In this document: positions 29,530 to 38,802 of the stretch, in pieces
Layout: the number at the start of each line of letters is the position of its first letter
Numbering within the stretch: the stretch's first letter is position 1
From: Arcobacter sp. 31_11_sub10_T18
GTDB lineage: Bacteria; Campylobacterota; Campylobacteria; Campylobacterales; Arcobacteraceae
NCBI GenBank assembly: GCA_002163065.1
Contig: MAAG01000047.1
Span: 1-39,041 of the forward strand
Reading direction: 5' to 3'
Length of the DNA: 39,041 bases
Program-made: the position numbers and the translations under genes
Notes under the pieces: generated by a model
The model's database searches: none
Seen by the model: the letters and a program-made list of their open reading frames with translations, nothing else
What the model was told of the DNA's origin: nothing

Positions 29530-29901
29530 CTATGATTTAGATAAGTTCAGAGGGTCACTCCAAAGCTCATCAGCAATCAAATATTCTTTAATTGGGTTCC
29601 CACCAATTATATGTTCTTCTACTATTTTATCTATTTTTTCCTTAGATAATTGTACATACATATAATGTCCTGGCTCTACTAACATTAGGGGTCCTACTTC
29701 ACAACGACCAAGACAGGAAGTCTTGATTGCTTGAACAGGGCCCATAATTCCTTTTTCCATTAACACACTTGCCATATAGTTAAATAGACCTTTTGAGTCT
29801 TTTGTAACACAACAAGGTTTTGGAATTCCTGGAGGTGAACTTTGCTCACATTTAAACATATAAAATGTGGGTTGTGGCTTTAAACCTAAGTCCATTTTCA
29901 T
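29530..29901 (-). CDS. (2Fe-2S) thioredoxin-like ferredoxin domain protein
   Basis: FKCEQSSPPGIPKPCC...TSCLGRCEVGPLMLVEPGHYMYVQLSKEKIDKIVEEHIIGG. Confidence 0.85.
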   Translation of the reverse strand: MKMDLGLKPQPTFYMFKCEQSSPPGIPKPCCVTKDSKGLFNYMASVLMEKGIMGPVQAIKTSCLGRCEVGPLMLVEPGHYMYVQLSKEKIDKIVEEHIIGGNPIKEYLIADELWSDPLNLSKS

Positions 29902-30059
29902 CCTTTATTATCTTAAAATCCCCTCTAAGATAAATTTTGTCTGAATTCTAATCTAAGATTAGTTAAATACCCATAAAAATAAATTTTTAATAAAATTTTA
30001 AAACCATAAACTATATACTTGTACGATTTTACACATAAATCACAGAAAAGGAAATATTT

Positions 30060-30581
30060 ATGAAAAAACTTTTGTTAATTCTATCATTAACGTTAACACT
30101 TTTTGCAGCCAATCCAATTGCAGTCTTAGAAACAAGTCAAGGAGTCATTGAAATTGAACTCAGACCAGATATTGCACCAAAAACAGTTGAGAATTTTATT
30201 ACACATTCTAAAAATGGATATTATGATGGTTTAATCTTCCACAGAGTCATAGAAAAATTCATGTTACAAGGTGGAGACCCTATGGGTACAGGACGTGGCG
30301 GTGAATCAATTTGGGGTGGAAAATTTCAAGATGAATTCTCACCAAAAGCTTTATTTGACAAAGCAGGGATCCTAGCTATGGCTAACTCAGGACCAAATAC
30401 CAATGGAAGTCAATTTTTTATTACAACAGTTCCTACATATTGGTTAAATGGACGGCATACTATTTTTGGGTATGTGGTAAAAGGAATGGATATAGTTAAG
30501 AAAATAGAACTTACACCTACAAGTGGTCGAGGGAATAAACCTATTAATGATCAAGTAATTACTAAAATAACAATTAAATAA
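30060..30581 (+). CDS. Cyclophilin-type peptidyl-prolyl cis-trans isomerase with signal peptide
   Basis: [53 protein letters not shown]...[17 protein letters not shown]. Confidence 0.96.
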   Translation: MKKLLLILSLTLTLFAANPIAVLETSQGVIEIELRPDIAPKTVENFITHSKNGYYDGLIFHRVIEKFMLQGGDPMGTGRGGESIWGGKFQDEFSPKALFDKAGILAMANSGPNTNGSQFFITTVPTYWLNGRHTIFGYVVKGMDIVKKIELTPTSGRGNKPINDQVITKITIK

Positions 30582-30588
30582 GAAAACG

Positions 30589-30619
30589 TCTTTAGAAAAG
30601 TAAAATACTTTTCTAAAGA
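30589..30619. terminator. Bidirectional terminator between convergent genes
   Basis: TCTTTAGAAAAG-taaaata-CTTTTCTAAAGA, perfect 12-bp stem. Confidence 0.8.
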
Positions 30620-30623
30620 TTAA

Positions 30624-31991
30624 CTATCTGGCTTTTCCACCAAAAAGTTTATTTAAAATACCCTGATCACCATGTTGTAATATTTTTCGCTCTAAAGTCT
30701 CTGCCCTTTTAGCTTCTTCTTTGGCCTTTTCTCTCCAATAATTCAACTTCTGGGTATATACTTCAGCATCAATTATTTCATCCATTTTAGATTTATATTC
30801 CGATAACTCTTTTTCCAAATCATCAATTTTAACTTCAAGATTAACTCTTTCTTGAACAAAATCCTTCTCTGTTGATTCGAGTAGTTTTTCATTTTGTAAT
30901 TTGAGTTTGGTAATCTCTTGTTTTAAATCAGAATTTTTCTTATTGATTTTAAGTGCTTTACTACTACTATCTCCATCTTTTTTATATTGTGCAATTTCGA
31001 TTTTTAATCTTTTATTTTCAAGAGTGTGTTTCTCTGCTTGATAAATAATTTTATCTTTAGATAGTTCTGAATTTTTATAAAGTTTTTGTAACTCGTTGAC
31101 TCTATTATTCAATTCTTTGATAATAGTATTTAATTCAGTTGAAGATTCTTTACCTTTAATAAAGATTTCACCCTTATCTTTCATAAGCGCTATTTGAACT
31201 TCTCTTCTTTGGTTTAACTCACTTGTGATATCTTTTTGTACAGAAATAGTGCCTGTAATTTCACCAGCATCATCAATGGTTGCAATGGCATAACATTCAA
31301 CAGTATAAGATTCTCCTGTTTTTGTTGCATTTTTCAACTTACCTTTCCAAGCAGTATTTTCTAAAACAGTTGAAAAAAGTTCATTAATAATTGAAGCGTC
31401 AGTATCTTTGTGTTTTATAATATCAAATTTTTGACCAATTACTTCATCTTCAGTGTATCCAGTTGTATCACAAAAGTGCTGGTTCACGTAGGTAATCGTA
31501 CTGCTAGTATCAGTTTTCACAACGATATTATTGGTATTGATAATATCTTTATATTTTTCAAGTTCTGAATTTTGTTGTTCTATTAAAAAGTCTTGATAAA
31601 GAATATTAGCTAAGTCATTCATCACTGCTAATAGATTTCGTATATCAATTGGTTTGATTATATAATCATGCACTTTGAGTTTAATAGCATCACTTAAAAA
31701 TTCATTGTCTGAGTATGCTGTTGCAAATACAACGGGAAGACTTGAATCAATTTCTCTAATTTTTTTCAACATTTCAATACCAGTTAATTTTGGCATATTA
31801 ATATCACTGATAATTACATCAATATCATCTGAGTTTTCCAAATAAGTTTTTAAACCTTCAGCCCCATCAGCCGCGGTGTATACTTTTCCGAAAAAATTTG
31901 AAAGAAGTGCGGAGAGTTCGGTTCGAATATGTTTGTCATCTTCTACATAAAGTGCTTTTAACCTTTTAAGTAGTTTTTTATCAATTGCCAT
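30624..31991 (-). CDS. Response regulator: REC + PAS + long coiled coil, no recognised output domain
   Basis: KALYVEDDKHIRTELSALLSNFFG...VIISDINMPKLTGIEML...YIIKPID; PAS TYVNQHFCDTTGYTEDEVIGQ; long heptad-rich tail. Confidence 0.88.
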   Translation of the reverse strand: MAIDKKLLKRLKALYVEDDKHIRTELSALLSNFFGKVYTAADGAEGLKTYLENSDDIDVIISDINMPKLTGIEMLKKIREIDSSLPVVFATAYSDNEFLSDAIKLKVHDYIIKPIDIRNLLAVMNDLANILYQDFLIEQQNSELEKYKDIINTNNIVVKTDTSSTITYVNQHFCDTTGYTEDEVIGQKFDIIKHKDTDASIINELFSTVLENTAWKGKLKNATKTGESYTVECYAIATIDDAGEITGTISVQKDITSELNQRREVQIALMKDKGEIFIKGKESSTELNTIIKELNNRVNELQKLYKNSELSKDKIIYQAEKHTLENKRLKIEIAQYKKDGDSSSKALKINKKNSDLKQEITKLKLQNEKLLESTEKDFVQERVNLEVKIDDLEKELSEYKSKMDEIIDAEVYTQKLNYWREKAKEEAKRAETLERKILQHGDQGILNKLFGGKAR

Positions 31992-31997
31992 TGGTTA

Positions 31998-32378
31998 CTA
32001 ATCCATTGCTGCAACAAGTTCAATAAACTTGATGAAGTCAAAAGGCTTGATTAAATAGTCCTTTACTCCTAAGGAGTTTGCTTTATTTATATATTCCGTT
32101 TCAGTATGTGCGGACATGACAATGACTTGGATTTTGGGGTGTAATTTATTTAAATTTTCGATTAAGTCTAAACCATTCATAACAGGCATATTGATATCTG
32201 TAATAACAATATCAACACTTGTTTCTTCCAAAAGATCTAAAGCTTCTTGTCCGTTTTTTGCAGTTACAAAATTGGCATCTAATTTTGTTAGAGTATCACT
32301 GATTATTTCTAATAAATCTTCTTCATCTTCAACAAAAAGAAGTCTTAATTCTTTAAGTTTAACTATTTTTTTTTGCAT
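31998..32378 (-). CDS. Single-domain response regulator (CheY-like)
   Basis: LRLLFVEDEEDLLEIISDTL...VDIVITDINMPVMNGLDLIENL...DYLIKPFDF. Confidence 0.92.
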   Translation of the reverse strand: MQKKIVKLKELRLLFVEDEEDLLEIISDTLTKLDANFVTAKNGQEALDLLEETSVDIVITDINMPVMNGLDLIENLNKLHPKIQVIVMSAHTETEYINKANSLGVKDYLIKPFDFIKFIELVAAMD

Positions 32379-32404
32379 TAATATACCTAGGATTTATTTT
32401 CAAT

Positions 32405-32908
32405 TTATACTTTTAACTCATCTTTATGGACCACAGATTCAATGTCCATTATTACCAACATTTGGCTGTTGTCAAGTCGTACAAAACCTTTTAAATATTT
32501 TGAGGGGATTGCAGAACCCATATCTGATACAGGAGAAAGAGTTGAAGCATCGATTTTTTGTACGTCATCAACTTTATCTACAACAATACCAATCATTCTT
32601 TTGTCTTCAGTAATTACTGCAATTACAGCAGTATTATCATTGTATTCAATTTCACCAGTATTAAATTTAATTCTAATATCTAAAATAGGAACAACTTCAC
32701 CTCTTAAGTTAATAAGTCCTTTAACCCAACCTGTTGTGTTTGGTAAAGTAGTAATAATCTCTGGGTAAGTTAAAATTTCTCGTATTTTTGGAAGTTCAAC
32801 TGCATATTTCATTCTTCCAAGTTCAAAAGTCATATATTCACTGGTATTTGCATAGTCGAGTTCTGCTACTTCTTCAGCCATTGTATTCTCCAATTTGTGC
32901 TTAGACAC
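32405..32908 (-). CDS. cheW: Chemotaxis coupling protein CheW
   Basis: YMTFELGRMKYAVELPKIREILTYPEITTLPNTTGWVKGLINLRGEVVPILDIRIKF-type CheW core. Confidence 0.94.
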   Translation of the reverse strand: MSKHKLENTMAEEVAELDYANTSEYMTFELGRMKYAVELPKIREILTYPEIITTLPNTTGWVKGLINLRGEVVPILDIRIKFNTGEIEYNDNTAVIAVITEDKRMIGIVVDKVDDVQKIDASTLSPVSDMGSAIPSKYLKGFVRLDNSQMLVIMDIESVVHKDELKV

Positions 32909-32988
32909 ATAAATTTTTAGTATTCAAGTTAGTACACTTATTTTAACTATTATTAACTTAAAAAGTATTCAATTTTTTTATTAAATTA

Positions 32989-34179
32989 TTATTTATTATA
33001 ATTGATATGCATTACTTTAGTTTTTACAGATAGTTTTGATGTTTCAAGGTTAATAATATCATCTAAGTGTAGCTCTTCCAAAGACACGATAGTATTCTCT
33101 TTTGTCACTTGAACAAAACCTTTTTTTGACTTTTTATCTGGGTGATTTGCCTCATATGAACTGGACAACAGTTTAATTTCTTGCTCTTTTCTTGAAAGGA
33201 TCTGCTTGAAAAAATTATTAAAATTTTTTTGAAGGTCTTTAATATTGTTTTGAACGAAATTAAATTTGTTTTCAAATGAGTTTTGTTTAAAAGAAGAAGA
33301 CAGATGATTAAGTACTGTTTCTTTATTGTTAATGACAATTTTAAATGCTCGTTCATACTCATCACTTAAGTTATCCAAATACATTTTAAGTTCATTGGAA
33401 TCAGGAAGTGCAATTTCTATAGCATTAGAAGGAGTTGCTGCGCGTACATCACTTACAAAATCAGAAATCACAAAATCACTCTCATGCCCAACAGCAGAAA
33501 TGATTGGCGTATTGGCAGAAAAAATAGCATCAGCTACCATTTCTTCATTAAAAGCCCAGAGATCTTCTATACTTCCCCCACCACGTCCAACTACCATTAC
33601 ATCCGCATTTAAGGTATCTGCTTTTTGAATAGCTTCGGCAATATCAAACTTAGCACCCTCACCTTGAACTAAAGCTGGAATTAAAATTAACTCAATCAAG
33701 GGCCATCTTTTACTTGCAACTTTTTTCATATCCTCAATAGCTGCACCAGTTGAAGAAGTAACCAGTACTATTTTTTTAGGATATTTTGGAAGTTCTTTTT
33801 TTCTAGCTTGGTCAAAATAACCTTTGAGTTCAAGTTTCTTTTTTAACTGTTCATAAGCAAGTGCTAGCGCACCTACACCTGAAGGTTCAATTTTAGTTGC
33901 AAGTAATTGATAATTCCCTCTTGGAGCATATACAGTAACTGAACCACTAAGAATTATTTTTTGACCCACTTCCAGTCTAAATTTCAAATAACGTGTATTT
34001 CCTTTAAACATCACACATGAGATGGTTGAAGAAGCATCTTTGATTGAAAAATAAATATGACCACTGTTGTGATAAGTAAGATTAGAAATTTCACCTTCAA
34101 CATATACAAAAGAAAATGTTGTCTCAAGTAGTGATTTTATTTGTACATTTAAAGTTGAAACAGTAATTGGAGAGTTCAT
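32989..34179 (-). CDS. xseA: Exodeoxyribonuclease VII large subunit
   Basis: SPITVSTLNVQIKSLLETTFSFVYVEGEISNLTYHNSGHIYFSIKDASSTISCVMFKG...VTSSTGAAIEDM...VVGRGGGSIEDLWAFNEE...ISAVGHESDF. Confidence 0.96.
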   Translation of the reverse strand: MNSPITVSTLNVQIKSLLETTFSFVYVEGEISNLTYHNSGHIYFSIKDASSTISCVMFKGNTRYLKFRLEVGQKIILSGSVTVYAPRGNYQLLATKIEPSGVGALALAYEQLKKKLELKGYFDQARKKELPKYPKKIVLVTSSTGAAIEDMKKVASKRWPLIELILIPALVQGEGAKFDIAEAIQKADTLNADVMVVGRGGGSIEDLWAFNEEMVADAIFSANTPIISAVGHESDFVISDFVSDVRAATPSNAIEIALPDSNELKMYLDNLSDEYERAFKIVINNKETVLNHLSSSFKQNSFENKFNFVQNNIKDLQKNFNNFFKQILSRKEQEIKLLSSSYEANHPDKKSKKGFVQVTKENTIVSLEELHLDDIINLETSKLSVKTKVMHINYNK

Positions 34180-34215
34180 AAAAAGTTCCTTTTAGGGGAA
34201 AAATATACTAAACTA

Positions 34216-34359
34216 AAAAGTGTAAGGTTACAGTTAGTTTTTGTATAGTTCAAGGCGAAGATGAAGTTTTATGAAGGAGCTTACAATAAGTAAGTGAGTT
34301 TATAAAACTTCATCTTCAACGCAGAAATCTGCAAAAAATAGCTGTAAATTTACACTTTT
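34216..34359. repeat. Copy 2 of dispersed palindromic element, with extended outer arms
   Basis: Core GTTCAAGGCGAAGATGAAGTTTTATGAAGGAGCTTAC-aata-AGTAAGTGAGTTTATAAAACTTCATCTTCAACGC; outer arms AAAAGTGTAAGGTTACAG / CTGTAAATTTACACTTTT reach into the ubiE 3' end. Confidence 0.8.
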
Positions 34360-35060
34360 CGGGCGATGAAGAGAGTCGATATATTCATGGAGAAACCTTT
34401 AACATAGATAGGTCTTAACCCTGCTTCATTTAACTCTTTTTTTAAATTTGTTGTTGTTAAAAATTCATCAATTGAATTTGGTAGATAGGTGTAAGCTTCT
34501 TTATTTCGAGAAATCAAACCACCTAAAACTGGCAATATTTTATTCATGTAAAAATCAGTGATATAATCAATAGGATTTTCTTTTTTGTTTTTTGTAAATT
34601 CTAAAATAACCATTAACCCACCTGGCTTTAAAACACGGGCAAATTCATCAAAAGCTTTTTGTCTCTCAACTACATTTCTAATTCCATATGAAATTGAAAT
34701 GATATCTGCACTGTTATCTTCAAGTGTTAGATCAGTTGCTCTGGCTTCAATAAATTGTACTTCTGGAAGTTTCTTTTTTGCAACGTCCATCATCCCAACA
34801 CTTGGATCAATCCCAACAATTTCTTGAAGGTTTACATTTTCTTCTAGAGCATTTTTTTGCCAATATGTAATCATATCACCAGTACCACAAGCCACATCAA
34901 CTATTTTTCCAAGTTCTTTTTTTCCATAGTATTTATATGCTAATTTGCAGGCTTTATTTCGCCAACTTTTATCTATTCCCATACTAAGTACTCTATTTGC
35001 CACATCATACGTACCAGCTATGTCGTCAAACATTGATACAATTTTTTCTTGTTTACCCAT
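34350..35060 (-). CDS. ubiE: Menaquinone/ubiquinone biosynthesis methyltransferase (UbiE/MenG)
   Basis: VSMFDDIAGTYDVANRVLSMGIDKSWRNKA...IVDVACGTGDMI...ISYGIRNVVERQKAFDEFARVLKPGGLMVILEFT. Confidence 0.95.
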   Translation of the reverse strand: MGKQEKIVSMFDDIAGTYDVANRVLSMGIDKSWRNKACKLAYKYYGKKELGKIVDVACGTGDMITYWQKNALEENVNLQEIVGIDPSVGMMDVAKKKLPEVQFIEARATDLTLEDNSADIISISYGIRNVVERQKAFDEFARVLKPGGLMVILEFTKNKKENPIDYITDFYMNKILPVLGGLISRNKEAYTYLPNSIDEFLTTTNLKKELNEAGLRPIYVKGFSMNISTLFIARKV

Positions 35061-35080
35061 TATTTTTCATTTCCCAAAAT

Positions 35081-35329
35081 TTATAATATATATTTTCCAA
35101 CCAAAACACCCAATATAAAACCAATATTAATACCTACGATAATTCGCATAGTATTTAGTTTCATATTTGCTTTTGGAAGAAGTGTTAAAATTCGCTCTTG
35201 ATGTTTCAAGGCTTCATTAAAACCTTTTGAAGAGTGTTCAATATCTTTCACTGTTTTACTTAATGTCAAATCAGTTAGTTCAATTTTTTCAACAAGCTCT
35301 TTTGCTTGTTTAAAGCTCATATCACTCAT
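35081..35329 (-). CDS. Small hypothetical protein with C-terminal transmembrane segment
   Basis: 82 aa; helical N-terminus then MRIIVGINIGFILGVLVGKYIL; 4-nt overlap with the upstream ParA-like gene. Confidence 0.75.
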   Translation of the reverse strand: MSDMSFKQAKELVEKIELTDLTLSKTVKDIEHSSKGFNEALKHQERILTLLPKANMKLNTMRIIVGINIGFILGVLVGKYIL

Positions 35330-36117
35330 TTTTTTATCTCAAGCCATTTGTCTAAATCATAAAATATTTTATTTAATACATCAAGTACATAATCTTTTGA
35401 TTCTGTTTGTATTCGTCTAAAAAAGAGATATTTTCTTGCACTTTCAATATCACCTAATTCTTTTGCCTGCATAGCTTTTTGTGCAAAATCAGTATTGTTA
35501 TAAGCCATTTCCCAAACTGTACTTCCAAGATATCTACTCATTGTAATTACCTTGTCGTTTTTAACAGGAAAGTAGCTGGGATCTTTTACAAAATCACAAA
35601 TTACAGAATTATTTTCTAAATACTTGTGTCCAAAAAAGTTAATGAACTGCTCTTCCACATAATCAGGCTCCATATTGATGGCTCTGTTTAATGCAAAAAT
35701 CATATTTTTTTCTGGATTGTCTTCGATCTTTCTAATTTTTTTCATGGTTGCAATGGCGTTTTTACCATCAAGTTCGCCATCACCTAAAGGTATAATCCAT
35801 TTTACATTTCCAAATGAACCTATTTTTTTGATTTCATCTAGTACCAAAGAAGAAGTTTTATTTCCGCCAACATCAACGATGATTTCATGGTTATCATCCA
35901 TTAAAATCATTTCATCTAATTCACTGATTCTGTTGGTACCCAACATTCTTTTATTAACTATTTGAGTACGTGTAAATGATTCGCTATCATTATTTTCATC
36001 ATCAATTTCAATATAGGTGATTTTTTTACCATGTTTTTTATACAAATAAGGTGCAATAATTTGCATTGCGACGGTTGACTTACCGACACCACCTTTAGTT
36101 TGTGGAATAATAATCAT
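35326..36117 (-). CDS. ParA/MinD-family (SIMIBI) ATPase, orphan
   Basis: MIIIPQTKGGVGKSTVAMQIIAPYL (deviant Walker A KGGVGKS), HEIIVDVGGN Walker B-like. Confidence 0.88.
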   Translation of the reverse strand: MIIIPQTKGGVGKSTVAMQIIAPYLYKKHGKKITYIEIDDENNDSESFTRTQIVNKRMLGTNRISELDEMILMDDNHEIIVDVGGNKTSSLVLDEIKKIGSFGNVKWIIPLGDGELDGKNAIATMKKIRKIEDNPEKNMIFALNRAINMEPDYVEEQFINFFGHKYLENNSVICDFVKDPSYFPVKNDKVITMSRYLGSTVWEMAYNNTDFAQKAMQAKELGDIESARKYLFFRRIQTESKDYVLDVLNKIFYDLDKWLEIKK

Positions 36118-36142
36118 TTAAAACCTTTGGTTATATGTACTT

Positions 36143-36787
36143 CTAATCAATATCATGTTTATTTTTCATAAACTCTACAATTTTTCCGTGAAGTCTGCAA
36201 TAAATTTGATTTAGACTAATATCAAATTCATAAAATCTGGTAATTTTATCTAAATTTTCATTAATACCAAATTCTAGCCAAGATTTCAAATCTTCGTAAC
36301 TTTCAAACTCATATCCGAATTTTTTCAGTAATCTATTTGCATAAGAATCAACAACAAATTCCTCTTGTTTACAAGCATAACACAAAATTGCATCGGCACT
36401 TTCAGGACCAATTCCTTTTTGTTCTAACAACCATTCTCGACACACCTCGTTTTGAAAAGACTCAAAGTTATCAAAGTCTTCAATAACATTTTGACACAAT
36501 TGTTTTAATCTTTTAGACTTTTGATTTTTAAAACCACTGGGAGTGATTAATTGCGTAAATAAAAGTAAATCTACATTTGCAATTTTTTCAAGTGAAACTA
36601 AATCATGTTTATGTAAGTTTTCTAAAGATTTTTCGACATTGGTCCATTTTGTATTTTGAGTTAAAATAGCACCTATAAAGGTTTCAAAAGTTCCATAAGA
36701 TGGCCACCAAAATTCTGGTGAGTTTTCTAAAAGATTTTTGTTTTTTAAAAAAACAAATAAATCGTAGCTATCATTGATATTATTCAA
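36143..36787 (-). CDS. HhH-GPD DNA glycosylase (endonuclease III / MagIII-like)
   Basis: FETFIGAILTQNTKWTNVEKSLENL...LLEQKGIGPESADAILCYACKQEEFVVDSYANRLLKKFG. Confidence 0.88.
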   Translation of the reverse strand: MNNINDSYDLFVFLKNKNLLENSPEFWWPSYGTFETFIGAILTQNTKWTNVEKSLENLHKHDLVSLEKIANVDLLLFTQLITPSGFKNQKSKRLKQLCQNVIEDFDNFESFQNEVCREWLLEQKGIGPESADAILCYACKQEEFVVDSYANRLLKKFGYEFESYEDLKSWLEFGINENLDKITRFYEFDISLNQIYCRLHGKIVEFMKNKHDID

Positions 36788-37592
36788 TAATAGCTCGAGT
36801 GATTACCCTATCATGTTTCTCACCATATATTTTTATCTTAAAGGCATCGGTTGTTTTTTCTTCTTTGATATCAAAAACCATCATCTGCAAAATAGACTTA
36901 CAAGCATTGGGTACATTAAAATGCCCACTTAATCCTGTTTGTGCTCTGTAAATTGGAATTTCTTTGTCCATTCCAATCACATTGTCTCGACATCCCGTTA
37001 ATCCAATATCAGTTAGATATGCTGTACCTTGATCAACGACTAAGTCATCTGTTCCCACATGCGTATGTGTTCCACAAATACCACTTACTTTTCCTTGAAA
37101 CATCATCATCATTACTCTTTTTTCACTGGTAGCTTCCCCATGAAAATCTATAAAAATATTTTTGATACCTTGCTCATGTAAATCATCAATAACTTTTGTT
37201 GCCCAGTTAAAAGGGTTCTCAACATTAGGCATAGAAAAAATTCCCATTAAATTAAGAACTGCAAATTTCTCGTCTCCAATGGTAGTTATATGAAGACCAG
37301 TTCCTGGAACTCCTTTGGGATAATTGTCTGGTCTTAAAACATGATCTGTTTCTAAAAGAGCTAACATTTCTTTCTTTTTATCAAAGGTGTGATTTCCACC
37401 TGTGATTAAATCTATTCCAGCTTTCATTAACTCATCACAATTTTTAACAGTTAATCCAAAACCGTGACTCGCATTTTCACCATTTGCAATTACATAATCA
37501 ATATCAAATTCATCTCTTAAATTTTTTAAATTTTCTTTAATTATTTTTCTACCAGGACGACCTACAATGTCACCTATAAAAGCTATTCTCAT
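36780..37592 (-). CDS. YmdB-family metallophosphoesterase (TIGR00282-like)
   Basis: MRIAFIGDIVGRPGRKIIKENL...ANGENASHGFGLT...GGNHTFDKKE-like...IFIDFHGEATSEKRVMMMMFQGKVSGICGTHTHVGTDD. Confidence 0.93.
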   Translation of the reverse strand: MRIAFIGDIVGRPGRKIIKENLKNLRDEFDIDYVIANGENASHGFGLTVKNCDELMKAGIDLITGGNHTFDKKKEMLALLETDHVLRPDNYPKGVPGTGLHITTIGDEKFAVLNLMGIFSMPNVENPFNWATKVIDDLHEQGIKNIFIDFHGEATSEKRVMMMMFQGKVSGICGTHTHVGTDDLVVDQGTAYLTDIGLTGCRDNVIGMDKEIPIYRAQTGLSGHFNVPNACKSILQMMVFDIKEEKTTDAFKIKIYGEKHDRVITRAIIE

Positions 37593-37641
37593 CTATTTTC
37601 CATTATGTATTATTTTAATTTATTTCGTAAATATTTTTGGA

Positions 37642-38802
37642 TTATACTATATTTTTGGCACAAACAAAAGCCGAACTAAAAGCCCACTGAAAATTATAAC
37701 CACCAAGCTCTCCAGTTACATCTAATGCTTCACCTAAAAAGTACAGTCCTTTTTGGTTTTTACTTTGTAAATCAGTCACATCTATTTGGCTGCAGTCTAC
37801 TCCACCCTTGGTAACTTCTGCTTTTGAATATCCAAAGTTTCCAGCAGGCGAAAACTCATAATCTTTTAAACACTTTAATTTTTCTAACTCATCTTTACTT
37901 AACTTGGAAATAGGTTTATCAGCAAGATCAATTGATTTTAAAAACTCTACTAGAAATCTCTTAGGAAGAGGAAGTGCTGAGGAGATAAGTTTATTACTTT
38001 TACACAAAGTGCTTAGTTTTTGATTGGGCAAAAAGTCAATAATCATGGTGCCTTTTTTCCAGTACAAAGAAGCATTTAAAATAACAGGACCAGAACAACC
38101 TTTATGGGCAAAAAGAAACCCACCTTCAAAAGTCTTATTTTCAATTTTAACTTTAACATTAAAAGATAAACCACTTAGATTTTTAAACCAAAATTGATCT
38201 TTTTGAACAGTAAATCCTACTAAAGCAGGACTTAGAGTTTTGAGTTCGTGATCAAAGTTTTTTGCAATATCATAAGAAATAGAACTGGCACCCAATTTTG
38301 GAAAACTCAATCCTCCACTTGCAACCACAAGTTTATTGGCTTCAATTTTCCCTTGTGAAGTATGTAAGATAAAATGTTTGTCATGCTCTACCTCATCAAC
38401 CTTTGTATTCAATTGTAGTTTCACATGTGTAATTAGTTTTGAAAACATAGAAATTACTTCACTGGAGCTATTACAAAAATAAGTACCTTTAACCAGCTTT
38501 GCATTGATTTTGGGTCTAACACCATTTTTATTTAAAAACTTTAAAAGATCATCTTTTGTGTATTGATCCAGTATTGTTTTCACAAACTCTGGATTTCCAA
38601 GGTAATTGCTATTTTTTACGTATTCATTGGTAATATTACACTTAGCACCACCACTTACTTTAATCTTTTCTCCAATTTTTCCATTGGTATCAATCAAGAT
38701 TACTTTTTTATTTTTTATTTGTGAGGCCAGCATTAATCCACTTGCACCTGCACCTATTATTGCTATATCATATATCAAGTATCTGTTGTCACTTTCGTAC
38801 AT
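37642..38802 (-). CDS. NAD(P)/FAD-dependent oxidoreductase (HI0933/YhiN-like)
   Basis: YDIAIIGAGASGLMLASQI...GEKIKVSGGAKCNITN...VVASGGLSFPKLGASSISYDIAKNF...FLGEALDVTGELGGYNFQWAFSSAF. Confidence 0.93.
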   Translation of the reverse strand: MYESDNRYLIYDIAIIGAGASGLMLASQIKNKKVILIDTNGKIGEKIKVSGGAKCNITNEYVKNSNYLGNPEFVKTILDQYTKDDLLKFLNKNGVRPKINAKLVKGTYFCNSSSEVISMFSKLITHVKLQLNTKVDEVEHDKHFILHTSQGKIEANKLVVASGGLSFPKLGASSISYDIAKNFDHELKTLSPALVGFTVQKDQFWFKNLSGLSFNVKVKIENKTFEGGFLFAHKGCSGPVILNASLYWKKGTMIIDFLPNQKLSTLCKSNKLISSALPLPKRFLVEFLKSIDLADKPISKLSKDELEKLKCLKDYEFSPAGNFGYSKAEVTKGGVDCSQIDVTDLQSKNQKGLYFLGEALDVTGELGGYNFQWAFSSAFVCAKNIV

